A DNA stretch of 50,363 bases from Myxococcaceae bacterium (GTDB taxonomy: Bacteria; Myxococcota; Myxococcia; Myxococcales; Myxococcaceae): positions 1 to 50,363 of the forward strand of contig JAFGNZ010000009.1 of NCBI GenBank assembly GCA_016926755.1, given 5' to 3'. Both the position numbers and the translations under genes were made by a program. The notes beneath the pieces were generated by a model. The model was not told the origin of the DNA. It worked only from the letters and a program-made list of their open reading frames with translations, and searched no databases. Every line of letters begins with the position of its first letter. The first letter of the stretch is position 1. Of this stretch, positions 40,985 through 50,363 are shown in pieces.

Positions 40985-41012
40985 TTGAGCGTTCCAATCT
41001 GGCTGGTAGCGT
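40985..41012 (+). promoter_or_regulatory. Putative sigma-70-type promoter of the enoyl-CoA hydratase/acyl-CoA dehydrogenase genes
   Basis: TTGAGC (40985-40990) and TAGCGT (41007-41012) are separated by 16 bases, and the start codon follows 32 bases later. The upstream 160 bases are the AT-richest part of this region. Fit to the consensus is fair; no operator palindrome is obvious. Confidence 0.45.
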
Positions 41013-41044
41013 CCGCCCGGACCGAACTCCCCACGAGGAACCCC

Positions 41045-41821
<777 letters not shown>

Positions 41822-41895
41822 GCAGGCAACGAGAGGTATTTCCCCAGGCCGCGCCGCATACTATGGAGTCGCGGCCAGAATTCCCCAGGAGTGCC

Positions 41896-43038
41896 ATGAA
41901 CTTCGAGCTGACCGACGTCCAGCGCGACATCCAGCGCCTGTGCCGTGAGTTCGCCGCGCGCGAGCTCATCCCCAACGCCCGCAAGTGGGACGAGACCCAC
42001 GCGTGGCCCACCGAGGCGGTGAAGAAGCTCGCCGAGCTCTCGCTGCTGGGCGTGGCGGTGCCGGAGCAGTACGGCGGCGCCGGGCTGGACAACGTCTGCT
42101 ACGCCATCGCCATGGAGGAGATCAGCCGCGGCTGTGCCTCCACGGGCGTGATCATGAGCGTGAACAACTCGCTCTACTGCGATCCGGTGATGAAGTTCGG
42201 CACCGAGGAGCAGAAGCAGGAGTTCCTCGTGCCGTTCGCGCGAGGGGAGAAGCTGGGCTGCTTCGGCCTCACGGAGCCGGAGGCGGGCAGCGACGCGGCG
42301 GCGCAGAAGACGATCGCCGTCCGCCGGGGCGACGAGTTCGTGATCAACGGCTCGAAGAACTGGATCACCGTGGGCCCCAAGGCGGACGCCATCGTCCTGT
42401 TCACGATGACGAACAAGGAGGCGGGCAACAAGGGCATCACCGCGTTCCTGGTGCCCACCCACACGCCGGGCTTCATCCGGGCCGAGCCGGACAAGAAGAT
42501 GGGCATCAGCGCGGCGCACTCCTGCTCCATGTTCTTCGAGGACATGCGCGTGCCGGCCAGGAACATCCTCGGCAAGGAGGGGGAGGGCTTCAAGGTCGCC
42601 ATGAGCACGCTGGACGGCGGGCGCATCGGCATCGCGGCGCAGGCGCTGGGCATCGCCCGGGCGGCCTTCGAGGAGGCGGTGCGCTACTCGGGCGAGCGCC
42701 AGACGTTCGGCAAGCCGATCCGGGAGCACCAGGCCATCCAGTTCATGCTGGCGGACATGGCCACGGAGATCGACGCGGCGCGGCTGCTGGTGCTGCAGGC
42801 GGCGGTGCTGAAGGACAAGGGCATGCGGCACTCGCTGGAGAGCTCCATGGCGAAGCTGTACGCCAGCGAGATGGCCAGCCGCGTGGCGAACAAGGCGCTG
42901 CAGGTGCACGGCGGCATGGGCTACAGCAAGGAGATGGACGCCGAGCGCCACGTGCGTGACGCGCGCATCACGGAGATCTACGAGGGGACGAGCGAGATCC
43001 AGCGCATCGTCATCTCGGCCAACGTGCTGAAGGAGTAG
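41896..43038 (+). CDS. Acyl-CoA dehydrogenase, short-chain/butyryl type
   Basis: 380 residues from ATG 41896. It has the acyl-CoA dehydrogenase N-terminal helices (LTDVQRDIQRLCREFAAREL), the FAD/substrate strands LGCFGLTEPEAGSDAAAQKT and WITVGPKAD, and the C-terminal IHxGMGY-like QVHGGMGYSKEM. RDARITEIYEGTSEIQRIVI carries the catalytic Glu of the YEGTSE motif. It oxidises acyl-CoA to trans-2-enoyl-CoA, passing electrons to ETF. The next acyl-CoA dehydrogenase starts two bases after its stop. Confidence 0.95.
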   Translation: MNFELTDVQRDIQRLCREFAARELIPNARKWDETHAWPTEAVKKLAELSLLGVAVPEQYGGAGLDNVCYAIAMEEISRGCASTGVIMSVNNSLYCDPVMKFGTEEQKQEFLVPFARGEKLGCFGLTEPEAGSDAAAQKTIAVRRGDEFVINGSKNWITVGPKADAIVLFTMTNKEAGNKGITAFLVPTHTPGFIRAEPDKKMGISAAHSCSMFFEDMRVPARNILGKEGEGFKVAMSTLDGGRIGIAAQALGIARAAFEEAVRYSGERQTFGKPIREHQAIQFMLADMATEIDAARLLVLQAAVLKDKGMRHSLESSMAKLYASEMASRVANKALQVHGGMGYSKEMDAERHVRDARITEIYEGTSEIQRIVISANVLKE

Positions 43039-43040
43039 CC

Positions 43041-44186
43041 GTGAACCTCGAGCTGTCAGAGACCCAGACGCTCATCCGCGACACCGCCCGCAAGTTCGCC
43101 CGGGAGAAGATTGCCCCCCGGGCGCGCGCGCTCGAGCGAGAGGAGCGCTTCCCCACGGAGCTCTTCAAGGAGCTGGCGGAGGTGGGCCTGCTGGGGGTGA
43201 ACATCCCCGCCCGCTACGGGGGCGCGGAGGCCGGCGTGGTGGCGTACGCGCTGGCGATGATGGAGATCGCCGCGGCGGATGCCTCCACCTCCGTGGCCAT
43301 GTCCGTGACGAACATGTGCGCGGAGCTGATCCACGCCTTCGGCACGGAGGCGCAGCGGGAGAAGTTCGTCACGAGGCTCACCTCCGGCGAGGCGGTGGTG
43401 GGCTCGTTCGCGCTGTCGGAGCCGCACGCGGGCTCGGATCCGGGCGCGCTGAGCACCTCGGCGGTGCGCAAGGGCGACAAGTGGGTGCTCAACGGCAGCA
43501 AGCAGTGGATCACCTCGGGCGCGTATGCGGGGGTGATGGTGGTGTGGGCGCGCACCTCGCCGGCGGGGAACAAGGGGCTGTCCTGCTTCATCGTGGAGGG
43601 CGGTACCCAGGGCCTCATCATCGGCAGGCACGAGGACAAGATGGGCCTGCGCTCCTCGAACACGGTGAGCCTGACGTTCGAGGACTGTGAGATCCCCGAG
43701 GACCAGCTCCTGGGCAAGGAGGGCGAGGGGTTCAAGCTGGCCATGGTGGCGCTGGACGGCGGGCGCATCGGCATCGCCTCGCAGGCGTGCGGGGTGGCGC
43801 GTGCGGCGCTGGAGGCCTCGGTGCGGTACACCAAGGATCGCAAGGCCTTCAACCAGCCGGTGGCGGACTTCCAGGCGCCGCGCTTCATGATGGCGGACAT
43901 GAAGGTGCAGCTCTCCGCGGCGGAGCTGCTCACGTTGCGGGCGGCGCACATGAAGGAGCAGGGCAGGCCGTTCACCCGCGAGGCCTCCATGGCGAAGCTG
44001 TACGCCAGCGAGATGGCCAACCGCGTGTGCGACAAGGCGGTGCAGCTCCACGGCGGCTACGGCTACATCGACGAGTTCCCGGTGGAGCGCTACTTCCGGG
44101 ACGCGCGCGTGCAGACCATCTACGAGGGCACCAGCGAGGTGCAGCGGATGGTGATCGCCCGGGAGATCTTCAAGCTGTTCTCCTGA
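43041..44186 (+). CDS. Acyl-CoA dehydrogenase, second paralogue
   Basis: 381 residues from GTG 43041, two bases after the previous stop. It has GSFALSEPHAGSDPGALST, WITSGAYAGVMVVW, VQLHGGYGYIDEFPVERYFRDARVQTIYEGTSEVQRMVI with the catalytic Glu. The substrate-pocket residues differ from the upstream paralogue (SVTNMCAELIHAFG versus SVNNSLYCDPVMKFG), so the two enzymes probably differ in chain length or branched-chain preference. The 3' end is convergent, 22 bases from the ABC permease gene. Confidence 0.94.
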   Translation: MNLELSETQTLIRDTARKFAREKIAPRARALEREERFPTELFKELAEVGLLGVNIPARYGGAEAGVVAYALAMMEIAAADASTSVAMSVTNMCAELIHAFGTEAQREKFVTRLTSGEAVVGSFALSEPHAGSDPGALSTSAVRKGDKWVLNGSKQWITSGAYAGVMVVWARTSPAGNKGLSCFIVEGGTQGLIIGRHEDKMGLRSSNTVSLTFEDCEIPEDQLLGKEGEGFKLAMVALDGGRIGIASQACGVARAALEASVRYTKDRKAFNQPVADFQAPRFMMADMKVQLSAAELLTLRAAHMKEQGRPFTREASMAKLYASEMANRVCDKAVQLHGGYGYIDEFPVERYFRDARVQTIYEGTSEVQRMVIAREIFKLFS

Positions 44187-44208
44187 GCGGCGCCGCCGCC
44201 CTGGCGGC

Positions 44209-45033
44209 CTACCCCTTCACCGCGCCGGCGGTGAGGCCGGAGATGATCTTCCGCTGGAAGATCAGCACCAGGACGATCAGCGGCACCGTGACGATCACCG
44301 AGGCGGCCATGATGAGGCCCCAGGGCGTCTCGAACGCGCTGCCGCCGCTGAACAGGGCGATGGCCACCGGCACCGTCCGCACCCTGTCGGACTGGGTGAA
44401 GGTGAGCGCGAAGAGGAACTCGTTCCACGCGGCGATGAAGGCCAGCAGCCCCGTCGTCGCCATGGCCGGCCCCAGCAGCGGCAGGAACACGCGGGTGAGG
44501 ATGGTCCACTGCGTGGCCCCATCCATGACCGCCGCCTCCTCCAGCTCCTTGGGCAGCTCCCGCATGAACGTGGTCAGCACCCACACCGTGAAGGGCAGGG
44601 TGAGGATCAGGTTGGACACGATCAGCGCGGGCAGCGAGTTGTAGAGCCCCAGCCAGCGGACCAGCTCGAACATGCCTGACAGCACCGCGATCTGCGGGAA
44701 CATGGACACGCCGAGCACGGACAGCAGCAGGGCCTTCCGCCCCCGGAAGGTGATGCGCGCCAGCGCGTACGAGGCCGTCAGCCCCAGCAGCAGCGACAGC
44801 ACCACCACCGACGCGGCGACGATGACCGAGTTGAGGATGTTCTGCCCGAAGGGCTGCGCGGTGAAGACCGCGGAGTAGTTGCTCCACGCGGGCACCGGCG
44901 GCCAGGGATCCACCTCGAAGAGCGCGCTGCCCGTCTTCAGCGACGAGACGATCGCCCAGTAGAACGGGAACAGCGTGTAGAGCAGGATGACGGCCAGCAG
45001 CAGCCAGAACGCCGCCTTCTTCACGAAGCGCAT
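44209..45033 (-). CDS. Carbohydrate ABC transporter permease (MalG-like, CUT1)
   Basis: 274 residues with six hydrophobic helices. The cytoplasmic EAA loop EEAAVMDGATQWTILTRVFLPLLGPA contacts the ATPase. The N-terminus FVKKAAFWLLLAVILLYTLFPFYWAIVSSLKTG and C-terminus FQRKIISGLTAGAVKG match MalG/ThuG-like proteins. It starts 3 bases after the other permease gene's stop. Third gene of a minus-strand importer operon. Confidence 0.94.
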   Translation of the reverse strand: MRFVKKAAFWLLLAVILLYTLFPFYWAIVSSLKTGSALFEVDPWPPVPAWSNYSAVFTAQPFGQNILNSVIVAASVVVLSLLLGLTASYALARITFRGRKALLLSVLGVSMFPQIAVLSGMFELVRWLGLYNSLPALIVSNLILTLPFTVWVLTTFMRELPKELEEAAVMDGATQWTILTRVFLPLLGPAMATTGLLAFIAAWNEFLFALTFTQSDRVRTVPVAIALFSGGSAFETPWGLIMAASVIVTVPLIVLVLIFQRKIISGLTAGAVKG

Positions 45034-45036
45034 GCG

Positions 45037-45990
45037 CTATGCCCCCTCGTCCAGCTTCACCCGGCCCACCACCATGTAGAGGGCGGTGAACGCGGCGATG
45101 AGCGCGAACAGCAACGACGCCGACGCCGAGCCCACCCCGATCAGCTGGTACTCGAACATCTGCTGCCGCGCATAGCCCGCCATGGGCATGGTCTCCGTGC
45201 TCCCGCCCGTGAGCACGAAGAAGACGTCGAACACACGCAGCGCGTCCAGCATGCGGAAGATGATGGCCACCATGAGCGGCCCCTTCAGCAGCGGCAGGGT
45301 GACCTGGAAGAAGGAGCGGAGCGGGCCCGCCCCGTCGATGCGCGCCGCCTCGTAGATGTCCTCTGGCAGCATCTGGAGCGCGGCGAGGATCAGCAGCGCC
45401 ATGAAGGGCGTCGTCTTCCACACGTCCACCGCGACCACCGCCGCGAACGACAGCCCCGGCTCCGCCGTCCACGCCAGCGGCTCGGAGATGAGCCCCAGGT
45501 ACAGGAGGATCGCGTTGATGACGCCGTAGAGATCATTGAACATCCACCCCCACATCCTCGCGGAGACGACGGTGGGGATGGCCCATGGCACCAGCACCGC
45601 GGCGCGCAGCAGGGCCCGGCCGGGGAACTTCGCGTTCAGCGCCAGGGCGATGATCAGCCCCAGCGCCGTCTCCAGGAACACCGAGACGAGGGCGAACCGG
45701 AAGGTGGTCCACACCGTGGTCCACCAGTCCGGATCCTCCAGCACGGCGCGCAGACTCTCCACCCCCACGAACTGGGACGCCGCCATGTCCGTCAGGTTCG
45801 CGTCCGTGAACGAGAACCAGAAGGTCCGCGCCAGCGGCCAGCCCGCCACCAACGCCATGGCGAACAGGGTCGGCGCCAGGAACAGCCAGGCCGCGCGGGT
45901 GCGCTGGCGCGCCTGCGTGGAGGCGCCGGCCTTCGGGGTGCCAACGCCTGTCGCGGCGCTGGCGGCGACCGGAGTCGTAGGGGTGGTCAT
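45037..45990 (-). CDS. Carbohydrate ABC transporter permease (MalF-like, CUT1)
   Basis: 317 residues from ATG 45990. A short Ala/Thr/Pro-rich N-terminus precedes six helices (AAWLFLAPTLFAMALVAGWPLARTFWFSF and so on). The EAA loop is YEAARIDGAGPLRSFFQVTLPLLKGPLM. Length and composition match ThuF/LpqY-SugA-type trehalose or maltose permeases, shorter than E. coli MalF. Starts 10 bases after the binding-protein gene stop; the ATPase partner is not in the window and is probably encoded elsewhere, as with shared MalK/MsiK-type ATPases. Confidence 0.92.
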   Translation of the reverse strand: MTTPTTPVAASAATGVGTPKAGASTQARQRTRAAWLFLAPTLFAMALVAGWPLARTFWFSFTDANLTDMAASQFVGVESLRAVLEDPDWWTTVWTTFRFALVSVFLETALGLIIALALNAKFPGRALLRAAVLVPWAIPTVVSARMWGWMFNDLYGVINAILLYLGLISEPLAWTAEPGLSFAAVVAVDVWKTTPFMALLILAALQMLPEDIYEAARIDGAGPLRSFFQVTLPLLKGPLMVAIIFRMLDALRVFDVFFVLTGGSTETMPMAGYARQQMFEYQLIGVGSASASLLFALIAAFTALYMVVGRVKLDEGA

Positions 45991-46000
45991 CCGCGCGTTC

Positions 46001-47266
<1,266 letters not shown>

Positions 47267-47526
47267 TTCGTGTCTCCCTCCCTGGCGCTCCGGCGGTGGA
47301 GCGCGTTCCCACGAGCCGTGCTGCCATGCCTGATGACGCGCTCAGTCAAACAATCCACGTGGCGGCACGAGCACCTGGGCCGCGCCTCCCGTATCACGTT
47401 TCAGCAACGTTGAAGAGTCTTGAATGTGGCAACTGCCCGGTTCTAAGAGGTGAGCGGCTTGTCCGGCCTACCGAGGGGGATCCCTCTCCCTCGGCACACT
47501 CCTCACATCACCTAGGGGCTGTAATC
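47267..47526. promoter_or_regulatory. Divergent promoter region of the sugar-uptake operon and porin gene
   Basis: This 260-base gap has no gene. It separates the binding-protein start from the porin start, so it should hold two back-to-back promoters and any sugar-responsive operator. It contains the direct repeat ACGTTTCAGCAACGTT (47396-47411) and the palindrome CCACGTGG (47356-47363). A LacI-type operator could not be recognised with confidence. Confidence 0.4.
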
Positions 47527-48939
47527 GTGCATTCATCTCGCAGACTGCGTTCTTGCGTGGCGTCACTGATTGCCACGTTGGCGTTCCTGGCGGTTCCCTC
47601 CACCGCGCAAGCGGGGCTCGAAGCGGGCCCGATCGAGATCGGCATGTACGGCCGCGTTGGTGCGGCCTGGAATCCTCAGAACGGCCGCTATGTGCATGGC
47701 ACATCCCTGAACCTGCTGGGCGGCTCCATCGGCGGTCGCTTGGAGGAGGGTGACTACCTCGAGCCGACCATCAAGCTTCGCATCGTGAAGCCCACCGCCG
47801 AGGACAACACCAAGCCCTGGTTCCAGGTGGTGCTCACCCCCTCGATGTTCCCGCAGAACGGTGCCTCCTTCATCGGGGCCTTCGCCAACAGCTTCTCCAA
47901 CCCGCTGCAGATCGAGCTGTTCCAGGCCTACCTGGAGGCTGGCAACGTGCTTGTTCCGGATCTCACTCTGTGGGCCGGCCAGCGCTTCTACCGCGGCAGC
48001 GACGTTCACATCGCGGACTACTACTTCTTCAACAACCTCAACTCGCAGGGCTTTGGTGCCAAGTACAAGGGCCTGGATGTCGCCGTGCTGCTGCGGACGG
48101 ACAGCAAACCCGGGCAGTACTCCTTCACCGTGGACGACGATAATCCCACCACCGACGATCCTTCGTTCCGGCGCCAGCGCACCATGCTCGTGGGCCAGTA
48201 CGTGCTGCCCATCGCGGAGAAGCACTCGTTGCACTTCCTGGGCGAGTTCCACCTGCTGCCGGCCAACCGCGCGCAAATCGGGGGCGAGCCGCTGGCCCCG
48301 GCTGACGTGGGTTACGTGGCGGGCATCAAGCACCGCCTGGATCTGGGCGACGGCAGCTTCAACGAGGTGGCCGTGCGCGTCGGCGGCGGCATCGCCAACG
48401 GGGCCTTTGCTGGCAAGGGAGCGGAGACGTGGAACACCTTCGGTGCGCCGAACGAGGATGGCAAGTTCGGCGGCGCTCTGGGCCTCGAGTTCGTGGACCA
48501 CTTCCTCTACAACGTGAACCCGCTGTTCACCGTCAACGCGTACGCCCTCTTCCAGCGGAGCCAGGGCGCCAGCGGGCTGTCCACGGACAACGCGATGAAC
48601 TTCGCCCTGGGCGCGCGCAGCTTCCTGTACCTGCACGATCAGTTCCACCTGATCAACGAGCTGAGCTACCAGGGCGCCGCCTTCGGCCTGCCGGAGGGTG
48701 TGCCGACGCCGCCCCTGCCCTATGCGGTGAAGTTCTCCGTCGTCCCGACGCTCGTCCCCTCGGGGGAGCGCTCGGCGTGGGCGCGCCCGCACCTGCGCCT
48801 CATCTACACGCTGGCTTATTACAGCGAGGGCGCGCGCGGCGCGAATCTGGCCGGAGCGCTCAGCACTCCCTACATGAAGAACTTTGGGGCTCGGACGTTC
48901 GGCCACTACCTGGGCGCGCGCGCCGAGTGGTGGTTCTAG
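47527..48939 (+). CDS. LamB-like maltoporin-family outer-membrane porin
   Basis: 470 residues from GTG 47527 (VHSSRRLRSCVASLIATLAFLAVPSTAQAG), a signal peptide. The mature protein is composed of alternating beta-strands ending ARAEWWF, the aromatic C-terminal residue of outer-membrane barrels. LamB-type features: YGRVGAAWN in the first strand, LTLWAGQRFYRGSDVHIADYYFFNN, NSQGFGAKYKGLDVAVLL, SQGASGLSTDNAMNFALGAR and RPHLRLIYTLAYYSEG. It probably lets maltodextrin or trehalose cross the outer membrane for the adjacent importer. The earlier in-frame ATG (47296) lies in the divergent promoter region and is rejected. Confidence 0.87.
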   Translation: MHSSRRLRSCVASLIATLAFLAVPSTAQAGLEAGPIEIGMYGRVGAAWNPQNGRYVHGTSLNLLGGSIGGRLEEGDYLEPTIKLRIVKPTAEDNTKPWFQVVLTPSMFPQNGASFIGAFANSFSNPLQIELFQAYLEAGNVLVPDLTLWAGQRFYRGSDVHIADYYFFNNLNSQGFGAKYKGLDVAVLLRTDSKPGQYSFTVDDDNPTTDDPSFRRQRTMLVGQYVLPIAEKHSLHFLGEFHLLPANRAQIGGEPLAPADVGYVAGIKHRLDLGDGSFNEVAVRVGGGIANGAFAGKGAETWNTFGAPNEDGKFGGALGLEFVDHFLYNVNPLFTVNAYALFQRSQGASGLSTDNAMNFALGARSFLYLHDQFHLINELSYQGAAFGLPEGVPTPPLPYAVKFSVVPTLVPSGERSAWARPHLRLIYTLAYYSEGARGANLAGALSTPYMKNFGARTFGHYLGARAEWWF

Positions 48940-49305
48940 CCGCTCGCAGGCATGAGGGGCGGGCGGGCCTGTATCCCACACCGTCCGCTCCGCCCCCCGG
49001 ACCTGTTGCACCGGGGGCTGGGAGTTCATATTGAGGAGAGGACCCCTTCGCGGGCTGGGAAGCGCGTCCGGTCCGCCAGGGAGCGGCCAGAGGGCACCTC
49101 GGGAGCCGGCAAGGCCCCGGGCGTGCCCTTTCCGCCATTCAGCACTTGAACCGTGTGCTCGCTTGACTGCCGGAAAGACCGGTGTCTAGGGTGCGCGGCT
49201 TCAACGTCCCCAAGGTGGGGACACACGAGGCTTCCGTCGCGCCCCGCGGAGGGCTCTCGTGATGAACAGGGGCAGCTGTACCCGTTTCCTAAGGACTTTC
49301 AATTC
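48940..49305. other. 366-base intergenic region before rpsA
   Basis: No gene is seen. It holds a GC stem CCCCCGG/CCGGGGG (48992-48998 with 49009-49015, 10-base loop) that may terminate the porin transcript, and the rpsA promoter near 49163-49192. The long leader (about 105 bases) before rpsA could carry an S1 autoregulatory structure, but none was identified by eye. Confidence 0.6.
49163..49192 (+). promoter_or_regulatory. Sigma-70-type promoter of rpsA
   Basis: TTGACT (49163-49168), an 18-base spacer, TAGGGT (49187-49192). It matches the housekeeping consensus well and lies about 105-110 bases before the rpsA start codon. Confidence 0.65.

Positions 49306-50363
<1,058 letters not shown>

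Noticed and set aside
43056-44051. Minus-strand ORF opposite the second acyl-CoA dehydrogenase
   Set aside because: It is Arg/His/Leu-rich with no motif and mirrors the well-conserved plus-strand enzyme.
47340-47430. LacI-type operator for the sugar importer
   Set aside because: ACGTT direct repeats and a CCACGTGG palindrome are present, but neither fits the usual central-CG pseudopalindrome.

Overview
The window looks like a chromosome segment from a fruiting myxobacterium (Myxococcota; probably the Cystobacter/Archangium/Stigmatella side). This rests on the very GC-rich, dense coding, many lipoproteins with LxGC lipoboxes, TPR/HEAT/FHA scaffold proteins, an ADOP-type permease with a PadR regulator, and GTG/TTG starts. 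It is an inference from gene style; no species marker other than a partial rpsA is present.

Layout. 1-5059: 3' end of a protein with an (E/D)WKPRGE repeat tail, a HEAT-repeat lipoprotein and a TPR protein with two cyclic-nucleotide-binding domains. 5066-7893 (minus): a translationally coupled DUF262 + HipA-kinase pair with no HipB. 8103-16364: MshEN-domain protein, lipoprotein, ArsB/SLC13 permease, RtcA, small membrane protein, SppA, a Tat-exported cytokinin-dehydrogenase-like flavoenzyme and a SnoaL-like protein. 16354-24031: amidohydrolase, lipoprotein, a broken Ser/Thr kinase, PadR + ADOP permease and a secreted propeller-like protein. 24216-26581 (minus): a compact RiPP (graspetide-type) cluster with a 56-aa precursor peptide (GTG start), an MvdC/MvdD-like ATP-grasp ligase and a parvulin-like maturation protein. 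26804-28140: membrane protein and SMI1/KNR4 protein.

28261-35640 has the features of a degraded mobile island. tRNA T-arm-like sequences lie at both ends as imperfect direct repeats 7.34 kb apart. A group II intron reverse-transcriptase remnant lies just inside the left end. An IS91-type transposase remnant and intron-like sequence lie just inside the right end. Between them are two large coupled genes on the minus strand: an FHA-TPR-class III nucleotide cyclase, followed by a 1163-aa WD40-GTPase-(COR-like)-metallophosphoesterase fusion. Together they look like a self-contained cyclic-nucleotide synthesis/hydrolysis switch controlled by a GTPase, which I regard with the RiPP cluster as the most interesting content.

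35677-44186: lipoprotein, Mrp-type Fe-S carrier, two small proteins, 3-hydroxyacyl-CoA dehydrogenase, a C39-like cysteine peptidase, enoyl-CoA hydratase and two acyl-CoA dehydrogenases (a fatty-acyl/butyryl-CoA oxidation set). 44209-48939: a CUT1-type sugar ABC importer (two permeases and a binding protein, no ATPase in the window) divergent from a LamB-like porin. 49306 to the right edge: the 5' part of rpsA (ribosomal protein S1) with a good sigma-70-type promoter. No CRISPR array, rRNA gene or complete tRNA gene was found.
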